From positions 1 to 43,718 of the forward strand of contig PSPT01000012.1 of assembly GCA_004195635.1 (NCBI GenBank): a DNA stretch of 43,718 nucleotides. Direction: 5' to 3'. The notes under the pieces are model-generated. The model was not told the origin of the DNA, ran no database searches, and was given only the letters and a program-made list of their open reading frames with translations. Shown in pieces: positions 1-7,257 of the stretch; the first letter of the stretch is position 1; the number at the start of each line of letters is the position of its first letter. The stretch comes from Methanobacteriota archaeon. GTDB taxonomy: Archaea; Thermoplasmatota; Poseidoniia; Poseidoniales; Poseidoniaceae. The translations under genes and the position numbers were made by a program.

Positions 1-163
1 CGTTGAGGTGGATAGTCAGGAAACTATTGATAATCCAATTACCTTACCCTCGTTATCTGAATTGGGAAAAATGAAGAAGGCAGAATTGGTTCAACTTTGC
101 GAAAATGCAGGCCTTGAAACAAAAGGAACAAAAGCAGTACTGATTGAGCGTTTGACTCAATAA
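1..163 (+). CDS. SAP-domain protein, C-terminal end (partial)
   Basis: The stop-free frame beginning at base 2 runs to TAA at 161-163; the start lies outside the window. The last ~35 residues match a SAP motif: a helix starting at LSELGKMKKAEL, a glycine turn (LETKGTK) and a second helix (AVLIERL). SAP motifs usually bind DNA. A second SAP domain of similar pattern sits inside the membrane protein at 19787-21583, so the two may be related. The rest of this protein, including any membrane segments, cannot be seen, so its overall role is unknown. Confidence 0.7.
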   Translation, partial: VEVDSQETIDNPITLPSLSELGKMKKAELVQLCENAGLETKGTKAVLIERLTQ

Positions 164-292
164 TTGATTCATTTCTGGTAAATCAATGGGTATTATGTAC
201 TAACCCTTTGCTTCTATGTGAAACAATATGAACAGGGATTCAAATCCTTGTACCCTTGAAAAAATTAAGTACTATTGAGTAAACCAATTACC

Positions 293-517
293 ATGAACCA
301 AGGTAAGTTGATACTCAACATAGGGGGGGTATGTTTATTCAGCGGACCAATTTTCTTTATCATTCCCTTCTTCATGAGTCATGATGATACCACTTGGGGA
401 ATTGCTCTTGCGTTATGGTCAATCGGTTTAGTTTCAGTTTTCTTCGGTATAGTCTTAGTAATTACAGGTTTTCTCATGAAACCAGAAACAGATGATAATA
501 CGATAACAGTTGATTAA
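293..517 (+). CDS. small two-helix membrane protein, unknown function
   Basis: This encodes about 74 residues from ATG 293; an in-frame TTG at 275 would add six residues. Two hydrophobic stretches are visible, roughly residues 7-28 (LILNIGGVCLFSGPIFFIIPFF) and 36-62 (ending GIVLVITGFLM). A short polar hairpin (SHDDTTW) joins them and the tail is acidic (PETDDNTITVD). No family is recognised. A run of seven G lies in the coding sequence at 323-329. It follows the SAP-domain gene on the same strand after a ~130-base gap, so it may be transcribed separately. Confidence 0.55.
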   Translation: MNQGKLILNIGGVCLFSGPIFFIIPFFMSHDDTTWGIALALWSIGLVSVFFGIVLVITGFLMKPETDDNTITVD

Positions 518-696
518 GTGTAGTCGAACTGATTGAATTTCTGGTCAAGTCATTGTGAGCCTGAACCCCAGGGGTAAAGGCCCCCCTCTAGTTCGTATGC
601 AACAAAAGGATTGCGGATAGACTCATGCGAATGGTCATATTTATTCTTAATATTATTTTTTTATCACGAGCGTCTCGGTGGCCCATTGTGTAATGG

Positions 697-1263
697 ATGG
701 TTGAAATACCCCCCTCGGTATTCGCTATCATCAGGGAAGGGTTGCGCATGGGAAACTGGCAAAGGATCACACAAATATCCATAGAATCGGATAGCGGAGT
801 GTTGTATAGGAGTTGTCTCCCAGGATCCTCTCGATATGACCCTGACTCCCTCGTTCTCGATGAATGGACTCTTCGTGGAATTGACGTAGTATTCACTCTG
901 ATGCCAGTTGAAGAGATGGTTGCGCGGAGAGGTGATGATATTATCAACGACATCAGCGAGCATGGTTTTGAACAACGCCACCATCCAATCAAAGACTTTG
1001 GTGCTTGGGAGGAGGGGGCTTTCAGAACATTGGTCATTGAACTCGACGAAGTTCTAACGAATAATCAGACTGTGGTGGTGCATTGTCATGCTGGTGTTGG
1101 TCGAACTGGGACTTTAATTGCGGGTCTGTTGATACACAGAGGCCACGAAATAGAGAGTGCAATCGACATCATCAATATCCACGGTATGTCGGTAGAATCT
1201 CATGGGCAACGGGAACTTCTGGAACGCTTTTTTGCTACAAGAAACTTTCATGATAACCCGTAG
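697..1263 (+). CDS. dual-specificity / protein tyrosine phosphatase family protein
   Basis: This 188-residue protein carries the CX5R phosphatase loop, VHCHAGVGRTGT, with nucleophile Cys130 and Arg136. A general-acid candidate, Asp100, lies in PIKDFGAW, where the WPD-type loop is expected. The N-terminal half (LYRSCLP, LMPVEEM) fits compact archaeal or CDKN3-like phosphatases. The family removes phosphate from Tyr or Ser/Thr in the cytoplasm; the substrate is unknown here. No membrane segment is seen. ATG 697 follows an AT-rich TATA-like stretch near 643-656. A later in-frame ATG at 748 would drop 17 weakly conserved residues. The next gene on this strand is the Q-rich-tailed membrane protein at 1345. 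Confidence 0.85.
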   Translation: MVEIPPSVFAIIREGLRMGNWQRITQISIESDSGVLYRSCLPGSSRYDPDSLVLDEWTLRGIDVVFTLMPVEEMVARRGDDIINDISEHGFEQRHHPIKDFGAWEEGAFRTLVIELDEVLTNNQTVVVHCHAGVGRTGTLIAGLLIHRGHEIESAIDIINIHGMSVESHGQRELLERFFATRNFHDNP

Positions 1264-1344
1264 ACGCTCGGATATTCATTCATGAAAAGATAGTGAGCGG
1301 ACTGCTAGAAATCTTCATAGTTAGACACTCCTCCTGTGTAACTG

Positions 1345-2004
1345 ATGGCGAGAAGTAAGAAATCAATGTTGATTGTCGGCGGAGTGGTTTTGGGAATTGC
1401 TCTAGTGGCGATTTTGTTTGGATACATGAAAATGCAAGATGGATTGGATTTCGACCCTCCCACTGATAATTTTTGGAGTGGAGAGGCAAGTGACACTCCA
1501 GATTCACTTTCAGACTTCTCAGTGACTGGAAGCCTATTGTACAATGTTTGGACCGAGGATGACGGTGCTTTACCAAATGTAAGTATCGTTGATTCAAATG
1601 GAATTGAAATCTTTACCGAATGTGCGGGAGATAGTTGTAGTGTCCAAGAGGGTTTCAGGGAATTGGGCACTTTCGGAATACCCACCAACGATACCCAGAC
1701 CTACACAATCACTGTGACTGGTGAAGGAAATGCATATGTTATGACCCCCGCCCAAGGGCTGGGTGATAGTTTACTAGGTGTCATTTCCATAGCGGCAGGA
1801 GTTTGCTTTTCATTATGTGGATTAGTCATACTCATCATTGGCCTTGGGATGAAGGGTGGAGATGAACAATTGGTGCACATGGTTCAACCCGGAGTGGTTG
1901 GCCAACAACCAATGCAACAACAGTATCAACAGCCAGTGCAGCAACAGTATCAACAACCGGTGCAACAACCAGTTCAACAACAGTATCAACCACCTCAGCA
2001 ATGA
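1345..2004 (+). CDS. bitopic membrane protein with Q/P/Y-rich cytoplasmic tail
   Basis: The 219-residue product has a hydrophobic helix at residues 8-26 after a basic start (MARSKKS). An exposed region of about 115 residues follows, with two cysteines (ECAGDSC) that could form a disulfide. A second helix lies at about 145-167 (ISIAAGVCFSLCGLVILIIGLG). The tail of ~50 residues is low-complexity, built from repeats of the type QQQYQQPV. With two helices, both termini should face the cytoplasm. The tail resembles Q/P/Y tails of other archaeal and bacterial membrane proteins and could self-associate, which is inference. No enzymatic motif is seen. Confidence 0.65.
   Translation: MARSKKSMLIVGGVVLGIALVAILFGYMKMQDGLDFDPPTDNFWSGEASDTPDSLSDFSVTGSLLYNVWTEDDGALPNVSIVDSNGIEIFTECAGDSCSVQEGFRELGTFGIPTNDTQTYTITVTGEGNAYVMTPAQGLGDSLLGVISIAAGVCFSLCGLVILIIGLGMKGGDEQLVHMVQPGVVGQQPMQQQYQQPVQQQYQQPVQQPVQQQYQPPQQ
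1903..2000 (+). repeat. short tandem repeats encoding the QQ(Y/P)-rich tail
   Basis: Imperfect repeats of a CAACAACAGTATCAACAG-type unit encode QQQYQQPV, in frame with the gene at 1345-2004. The units differ at synonymous positions (CAA/CAG, CCA/CCG), which suggests selection on the amino acids rather than very recent duplication. Confidence 0.7.
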
Positions 2005-2468
2005 TAGAATTAACTATTTGCTTCCGGATAGTTTGTAATAATATCATATCCATTCTACACCATAAGCCAATTCTTTAGACTTTCAGTGGGTCTATACAGA
2101 CGCTAGCATAGCACTGGATTTTGAATGTGTGCCTCAAAAACGCAAGGGCTCACATCATTAATTATTGGCAATACAATAATGTTGACACAACGCAAACAAA
2201 CAGGCTCAGAAAACCAAACCTAAATGTTTAAATCAAGCCTCAACGTATTCCTCATATTCCCATTCATCTGTTTCCAATCGTAGTTTCAGCTCTCGCAATA
2301 TACCACACACCTCTCCCTCATCTCCCCTAGAGGAGAAGGGCCCCCACGGCCACGGAAGTAAACTTGACTTGTAACAGTCTACTTATGAACTTTCAGCATA
2401 ATTAACGGATTATCCGCCCTATGGTCTGCGAAATGATTGCCAACTGAGGAAACATCCAAAGTACCTAT
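2005..2468. other. 464-base gap without a confident gene
   Basis: No ATG-initiated ORF with recognisable content lies here. The left part (2005-2230) is AT-rich and featureless. On the minus strand, 2382 down to 2233 is stop-free for 49 codons. It reads like protein, ending ELKLRLETDEWEYEEYVEA, but has no ATG; only an internal GTG or TTG could start it. An overlapping frame from about 2379 to 2280 is also open. The GC-rich block around 2325-2360 might hide an indel. I see no tRNA, SRP or RNase P signature. Confidence 0.5.
2233..2382 (-). pseudogene. coding-like stretch without an ATG start (possible gene remnant or frameshifted small gene)
   Basis: The 49 sense codons end at TGA (2235-2233) and are bounded upstream by TAA (2385-2383). 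The composition is protein-like: LPWPWGPF near the start, then a charged amphipathic region and an acidic aromatic tail (DEWEYEEYVEA). The only start codons in frame are GTG (codon 25) and TTG (codons 29 and 36). It lies just downstream of the large secreted protein gene on the same strand. It could be a decayed or frameshifted small gene, an unusual start, or chance. No family is recognised. Confidence 0.3.
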
Positions 2469-4892
2469 TTACTCGATTTTCCTTATTGCTGGTGGGCTGA
2501 ATACTACAAAAAGTGCGATAAGAACGACTAACCCAAGTATTGTCCCACCCCACATTGCTGTTGGTGAAAGGCTAATTCCTTCGATGACTCCATCGTTACT
2601 ACCTCCTCCATTATCCTCGGGTGGGAATACATTTACTGCCTTGGTTAAGATATTGTTATCATCATCGGTTTCTGCAATGTCATTGCCCTTGTCAACAGTT
2701 GCCTTAAGCAATACTGCAGAATCATCAATTGGCACCATCCAAGCACAAGTTGCTGTCCGAACTTGTCCTGAGTTTATCTCAGCAATCGTTGTTGCTCTAA
2801 TTAATTGGCCATCCCCTTCACATCTAATTTCGATCAGTGTTGCACTTGCTTGCCCCGTATTGCGTACATGCACCTGAATCTCTACTTCAGTGCCCGCAAT
2901 TACATCTCCAATTACGTCAATCCCCTCAATAATCAATTCAGCAAATGCAGCCACTTCTATGCTGATGTGACGAACTGCGGTTAAATCTCCATCGTCAATA
3001 ATAATTTCAAGGTCAAAAGTACCTTGTTGTGTTGGAGTCAATACTAGATGACCTGCAGTTTCATCCCAAACTGCCCAAGAATATGATGTCCGAACATCCA
3101 ATGAAGAAACAGGTGAATCAATGTCAGAGAATGAAAGGTCAAGGAACGCGTATTCACCATGGCCAATAATCATGCTTGATTGAATTTGATCCAATACTGG
3201 AGCATCATTCACCGAAGCAACATTTACCGAGAAAGTGTCAAACCACTTATTGCCTGCCTCATCGGAAACTTCTATTGAAACAAGGGTGCTGCCACTTGTT
3301 TCTGAAAGTAATCGTATTCGCAATTGGTCGTCAACCATATCAACTTCAATGCTATCAGTATTGTCTTGAGATACTGAGACTCCCAAGTTTGCAGTTAATG
3401 TTCGATCATCACTGCAGGTAAGAAGCATTGGAATCAATCTGCCACCTCCGTCCTCGGTCAATTGCAGGTCCTCATTGGCCGTGCAAACTGGATTATCATC
3501 CCATTCAACATGGAATCCTCCGCTGATTGAAACTCCTTCAATTTGAACTAGAGCATCACCTGGTGTGCCATCGCTTTCCCAAGTATATACTGCAGCAAAC
3601 ACTAGGTCAAGGTCATCTCCATCAGCAGGTAGGTATTCGCCGACTTCAAGTGTTTGAGAAAAATTTCCATTGCTGACTAGGAATTCCTTGAAAATCAAAT
3701 CTCCTTCAAGTGTAAGTTGAACCCAAGATGCACTATTATTCAATCCAACATGATTTCCACTAACCATCCAGTCAACTGTTAATGTGGGGTCGTTGTAGTC
3801 AATCTTTAGGGATTCCAAACAACCTCCTGCTAATTCTATCTCAATTTTCAAGAATGCTCCCGTAGGCAGCATTTGAGTGTGCTCCAATACTAGTGTTGGA
3901 GATGTCCAGGAATTACCATCCTCGCTTACTGAAGCATAAATATCACCAGTCCAACTTCCAGTAGAGTGTATGCGCCCCCAGTTTTGGCTGGGTGGAAGAG
4001 AAAGTGATTCTGAATCCCAAGTGCCAGAAATACTTCCCGCAGATAACTCGAGCCCACAAGAAGATTGAATGATTTCTTCATGGCCTCCGGTTGCCAAATC
4101 TAATTCAACAACTGGCCATTCACCATTGACATACGACTCTGCAGTAGCCGATTCAATACCAAACCACATTGACTGAAAGGTAACGCGAAGTCCAACTGCG
4201 TCCAATTCTAAACGCGAGTCATCAGTCCCTCCAACTGAAACATAGTCTGCTGTAACCCAAAGGTCTGGTAATTCGGCCCAAGTGAGGTTTAAATCAGAAA
4301 TATCAATGCTCCAATAAGGTGAATCCAAATAGCTCAAAGCAGACTGTGTGTGACGGAACTCCTTAACCAGATCATTTGTACTGCCATTCCAATTGAGGGA
4401 AATCCGCACACTATCTTGCTGCAGGGCATCTGGGACGCTAAAAGAAAGAACTAATTCCATCTGGTATAGTGGATTAGAGGCTAGCCCATTTGTAGCAAAA
4501 GAACCAACTGTAATCTCAGGCCCTGCTGACCATGCATAATTGCCGTCGGCAGCACCAGTCGCATATCCATGCCCTTCAGTGGTATTGGTCGTTGCCCACA
4601 AGGTGGTTGATTGGGTATTCAAAGGTCTTTGGTGGGTAAAGGATAGATGGTTATCTGTCACCATTGCAGTAGTGTAGTCGGCAGAGGTACCAGGGGAATA
4701 AGCAACCTGCGTGGATAGATTCCAATCGTTTTGATCAGCAAATGGCGCAGGTGGTAATAAGTCAAAAGTATCTATGGAATGAACACTTCTCGCTGCAACA
4801 TTTCCGGTGGAAACAACAAGACTTGAAACGAAAATCAACATGACAAAGGTTGCACGAAAGGAGGCGGTGCTTTGCCGCATTGTTGTGCCCAT
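2469..4892 (-). CDS. large secreted, C-terminally anchored protein with CARDB domain
   Basis: The gene encodes about 807 residues from ATG 4892; an in-frame TTG at 4922 and an ATG at 4880 are alternatives. A signal peptide is clear (FVMLIFVSSLVVSTGNVAARS). The body is beta-rich and Thr/Ser/Asp-rich. In the longest-frame numbering, a cadherin/Ig-like segment with a VNDAPVLD linker precedes a CARDB-type adhesion domain at ~662-766 (NTGQASATLIEI, ETDDDNNI). A Gly/Asn linker and one transmembrane helix (~787-809) lead to a tiny basic end (AIRKIE). It should face outward and be tethered to the membrane. CARDB domains are usually adhesive or structural. No protease or glycosidase motif was recognised. 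Confidence 0.75.
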   Translation of the reverse strand: MGTTMRQSTASFRATFVMLIFVSSLVVSTGNVAARSVHSIDTFDLLPPAPFADQNDWNLSTQVAYSPGTSADYTTAMVTDNHLSFTHQRPLNTQSTTLWATTNTTEGHGYATGAADGNYAWSAGPEITVGSFATNGLASNPLYQMELVLSFSVPDALQQDSVRISLNWNGSTNDLVKEFRHTQSALSYLDSPYWSIDISDLNLTWAELPDLWVTADYVSVGGTDDSRLELDAVGLRVTFQSMWFGIESATAESYVNGEWPVVELDLATGGHEEIIQSSCGLELSAGSISGTWDSESLSLPPSQNWGRIHSTGSWTGDIYASVSEDGNSWTSPTLVLEHTQMLPTGAFLKIEIELAGGCLESLKIDYNDPTLTVDWMVSGNHVGLNNSASWVQLTLEGDLIFKEFLVSNGNFSQTLEVGEYLPADGDDLDLVFAAVYTWESDGTPGDALVQIEGVSISGGFHVEWDDNPVCTANEDLQLTEDGGGRLIPMLLTCSDDRTLTANLGVSVSQDNTDSIEVDMVDDQLRIRLLSETSGSTLVSIEVSDEAGNKWFDTFSVNVASVNDAPVLDQIQSSMIIGHGEYAFLDLSFSDIDSPVSSLDVRTSYSWAVWDETAGHLVLTPTQQGTFDLEIIIDDGDLTAVRHISIEVAAFAELIIEGIDVIGDVIAGTEVEIQVHVRNTGQASATLIEIRCEGDGQLIRATTIAEINSGQVRTATCAWMVPIDDSAVLLKATVDKGNDIAETDDDNNILTKAVNVFPPEDNGGGSNDGVIEGISLSPTAMWGGTILGLVVLIALFVVFSPPAIRKIE

Positions 4893-4961
4893 GTAACCGA
4901 TGCTGACGAGCCACTCCTTCAATGCGTTGGTGATTTGTTCTAGCAGTAGCCATACGGATGG

Positions 4962-4970
4962 TTTGAAATA
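4962..4970 (+). promoter_or_regulatory. TATA-like box of tRNA-His
   Basis: The AT-rich element TTTGAAATA lies about 30 bases before the tRNA-His gene, the usual spacing for an archaeal TATA box relative to the transcription start. It lies in the short divergent gap between the tRNA and the minus-strand secreted-protein gene. Confidence 0.4.
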
Positions 4971-4999
4971 CCGTGCCTCTGTGGGTCAAAATACAAGTG

Positions 5000-5071
5000 G
5001 CTGTGGTAGTGTAGGGGTTAGCACGGTAGGTTGTGGTCCTGCCGGCCCGGGTTCAATTCCCGGCCACGGCC
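5000..5071 (+). tRNA. tRNA-His (GTG anticodon)
   Basis: The cloverleaf folds by eye. The acceptor stem is GCTGTGG with CCACGGC (one T-G pair) and the D stem is GTG with CAC. The anticodon stem GTAGG/CCTGC encloses loop TTGTGGT (anticodon GTG), and the T arm is CCGGG-TTCAATT-CCCGG. The discriminator is C73, and a G directly before position 1 (base 4999) supplies the genome-encoded G-1 typical of histidine tRNAs. CCA is not encoded and there is no intron. Confidence 0.95.
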
Positions 5072-5097
5072 CTCCTTAACTTCGAAGTGCGTAATGC

Positions 5098-5119
5098 GGA
5101 GAGCAATTCTCTCCCTTTT
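5098..5119 (+). terminator. hairpin with T run after tRNA-His
   Basis: GGAGAG and CTCTCC form a perfect 6-bp stem around the loop CAATT, followed by CTTTT. It sits 27 bases past the tRNA and just beyond the end of the converging ribA gene. The complementary strand has only a weaker A/T pattern, so it more likely serves the tRNA transcript. Archaeal termination depends mainly on the T run, so the hairpin itself may not be needed. Confidence 0.4.
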
Positions 5120-5137
5120 GCAAAAAACCCCATATCT

Positions 5138-5770
5138 TTATTTTAGGTCTTTCTCCGAAATTTCGTGACCCATTCGGTTAGCCTTAGTTTGTAAATATCC
5201 ACGATTGTCATCAACAACGCCAACTACCCAAGGGGTCCGTTCAACAACTTTTATTCCGTGTTCAGATAGTTGATTTTCCTTATCCGGATTATTTGATAAC
5301 AGATTTACTGCCTCTACTTTCAAAGCACTCAGCATTTCGGCAGCGATTCTATAGTTACGTGCATCAGCAGGTAGCCCGAGCATCAAATTCGCCTCTAAGG
5401 TGTCGGCACCTTCGTCCTGCAAATGATAAGCTTGGATTTTTGCATGCAGGCCAATCCCCCTCCCCTCTTGACGTAAATATAGCAATACACCCCAGCCCTT
5501 TTCCTGAATTCTGTCCAATGCTTCATTTAATTGCCGTCCACAATCACAACGCACACTACCCAAAACATCTCCTGTCAAACACTCCGAATGTATTCTAACC
5601 AAAACGGGATCAGGTCCAGCCATTTCACCAAGAGTCAATGCGACATGGTCAAGTCCTGTATTTGCTTCATGAAAAATTCGAATCCTAAACTCACCATGTA
5701 TGGTGGGAAGCCTAGCCTCAGAAGGAATTTCCGCCTTTTCAACTAATTCAACATCAACTTGTTCAATCAT
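5138..5770 (-). CDS. ribA: GTP cyclohydrolase II
   Basis: The enzyme opens GTP to 2,5-diamino-6-ribosylamino-4-pyrimidinone 5'-phosphate, formate and pyrophosphate, the first step of riboflavin synthesis. The 210-residue length matches single-domain RibA. Zinc ligands Cys64, Cys75 and Cys77 stand in VRIHSECLTGDVLGSVRCDC, followed by the GTP-binding segment RQEGRGIGL (100-108). A C-terminal block, LLSNNPDKENQL, matches the family's TNNP-K region. Its ATG directly follows the stop codon of the upstream TusA-like gene, so the two are probably cotranscribed. Most archaea make flavin through the unrelated GTP cyclohydrolase III (ArfA), so this bacterial-type gene may have been acquired. No DHBP synthase domain is fused. 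Confidence 0.93.
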   Translation of the reverse strand: MIEQVDVELVEKAEIPSEARLPTIHGEFRIRIFHEANTGLDHVALTLGEMAGPDPVLVRIHSECLTGDVLGSVRCDCGRQLNEALDRIQEKGWGVLLYLRQEGRGIGLHAKIQAYHLQDEGADTLEANLMLGLPADARNYRIAAEMLSALKVEAVNLLSNNPDKENQLSEHGIKVVERTPWVVGVVDDNRGYLQTKANRMGHEISEKDLK

Positions 5771-6046
5771 CTAGACTCCCCCTTGTTGTACTTGAATTAG
5801 CAGGCGATATTCGCCGATACGCTCCTCAACTGATAACAGGCTATCGCCACAACGCTTTAGCAATAATGGCATATCGTGCAATACCTCTGGGTCATCAGCC
5901 CAAACTTCAAGTATCTCGCCAATTGACATTTGAAGTAAGATTTTACGCGTTTCAGCAACAGGAACTGGGCAAAAAAACCCCAATACATTGAGTGAATGAG
6001 TCGGTTTGAGGGGAGAGCCCTCGCCGAAGGGTACTACTTCTAACAC
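5771..6046 (-). CDS. TusA/SirA-like sulfurtransferase family protein
   Basis: This small protein (91 residues, GTG start) has the TusA signature CPVP, with the candidate sulfur-carrying Cys26 after a beta strand (LNVLGFF). An amphipathic helix (VAETRKILLQM) and a strand (EILEVWADDP) follow, as in the TusA fold. Family members relay persulfide sulfur for tRNA thiolation, molybdopterin or sulfur metabolism. The partner here is unknown. The stop codon touches the ribA start, so translation may be coupled. The gene is divergent from the archaeosortase at 6128 across an 81-base gap. The N-terminal ~18 residues are not typical of TusA and the GTG start is not certain. Confidence 0.75.
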   Translation of the reverse strand: MLEVVPFGEGSPLKPTHSLNVLGFFCPVPVAETRKILLQMSIGEILEVWADDPEVLHDMPLLLKRCGDSLLSVEERIGEYRLLIQVQQGGV

Positions 6047-6127
6047 AACATGCGCTTACGCTCGGTACTTTTGAATGCATTTATGCCGCTGAGGAACAGA
6101 CTCTAGGCGTTAGGGCGCTTTTTCACA

Positions 6128-7186
6128 GTGAATACCGCACGCTTTGAAGGTGATGACCTACCTCAAGCAATTATGCGGGGGGGGTTGGCTAAGTCGGATA
6201 ACTTGTCTCGTACAAGCAAACCAAAAGGTGCGAGTGAGCCTGATGACCTTTCTTGGCGCGAGGTTGGGCAATTAGGCTGGACCTACCTCAAAATCCCTGC
6301 TACTTTATTACTAATTGAAGCATTATACTGGTTTATTACCCAACCGAGCGATACTCTTGCTCCGATCCAAGTAACAGAAGCATGGATTTGGTCACACCTG
6401 ACAAACTTAATTTTTGGCGAAGGTACTGCCACCCTTTCATATCATAATGATTGGCTAACGCGGGTTGATTTTAACAATGCTGTTTTCCCACATGGAGTCG
6501 TCGCTCTCTACGTTTCTGACGAATGCGCTGGAATCCATGAAATGTTGTTCATTTCCACTCTTGTTCTATTAACCGAAAGAGTCCCTTGGAAATTAAAGAT
6601 GCGCACCATTGCCGTAATGTGTGGTGTGGTATATGTTCTCAATATTGTTCGACTATTGGTGCTTTATCCACTGGCGTATGATGGCTGTGCTGCCGATCCA
6701 CGAGGGCTGCATTGTGTCCATGATATGTGGTATTTCCACAAATTTGTCTATGAATGGGGATTTCTTGCTGTGCTACTACTAATGTGGGTTGCATGGTTTT
6801 ACTGGGTTGGCGGGCCTAAGCGTGTCAGTGCCGCAAGTGCTGAAGCGAAGGGCCCATTACAAATCCGCTGGAATGACACCTGGACTAATTTACAATGGGC
6901 AACGGCAATTCTTGGAATTATTTTGGTGCTCATTGCCTTTGAAATAGTTCTCACCGACTCCGATTTCGCAACGGCTCGAGTTGCTATGGACCAATGTGAT
7001 GCATTCGCAGAAGTCTCACAATCGTGTGCAAATGCTGAGCAGACTTGGAATGACGAATTAGGTTATATTTGGTCAATGCTAATTATTGGAGGAATTGGAA
7101 TCGGTTATTCAGTTCTTGACATTAGTAGGCGGGACGAGAGTGAGTCCGTGGATATCGGTTCAGCCAATTCTGAAGGCGAAGAATAA
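6128..7186 (+). CDS. exosortase/archaeosortase family transpeptidase
   Basis: The 352-residue integral membrane protein has the exosortase triad: Cys133 in SDECAGIHEM, Arg175 in LNIVRLLVLY and His204 in WYFHKFVYEWGFL. The order and spacing match the family. Archaeosortases cut C-terminal sorting signals of surface proteins and pass them to a lipid or other anchor. Several transmembrane helices surround the triad. After the core (~residue 230) come two more helices around a loop with two cysteines (DQCDAFAEVSQSC), then an acidic cytoplasmic tail. The start is GTG 6128. A run of eight G at 6177-6184 lies near the N terminus. No nearby surface protein ends in an obvious PGF-CTERM or PEF-CTERM signal, so its substrates are unknown. 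Confidence 0.85.
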   Translation: MNTARFEGDDLPQAIMRGGLAKSDNLSRTSKPKGASEPDDLSWREVGQLGWTYLKIPATLLLIEALYWFITQPSDTLAPIQVTEAWIWSHLTNLIFGEGTATLSYHNDWLTRVDFNNAVFPHGVVALYVSDECAGIHEMLFISTLVLLTERVPWKLKMRTIAVMCGVVYVLNIVRLLVLYPLAYDGCAADPRGLHCVHDMWYFHKFVYEWGFLAVLLLMWVAWFYWVGGPKRVSAASAEAKGPLQIRWNDTWTNLQWATAILGIILVLIAFEIVLTDSDFATARVAMDQCDAFAEVSQSCANAEQTWNDELGYIWSMLIIGGIGIGYSVLDISRRDESESVDIGSANSEGEE

Positions 7187-7257
7187 TCCACACAAGCCCA
7201 ACCTTTGAAAATATCATTCGGCTTTAGTAAGCCGCTGGTAGTCAATAACGCAACTAA

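Noticed and set aside
565-575. ACCCCAGGGGT inverted repeat considered as terminator or operator
   Set aside because: It is short, has a one-base centre that cannot form a hairpin loop, and no T run follows.
588-1037. Minus-strand frames opposite the phosphatase
   Set aside because: The phosphatase frame has a complete active-site motif; the antisense frames have no recognisable pattern.
1903-2000. CAACAACAG repeats considered as a regulatory or satellite repeat
   Set aside because: They are in frame and fully explained by the Gln/Pro/Tyr-rich tail.
2437-2877. Plus-strand open frame of 146 codons
   Set aside because: It lies antisense to the end of the CARDB protein and its translation is a Ser/Pro-rich mirror of that coding sequence with no family features.
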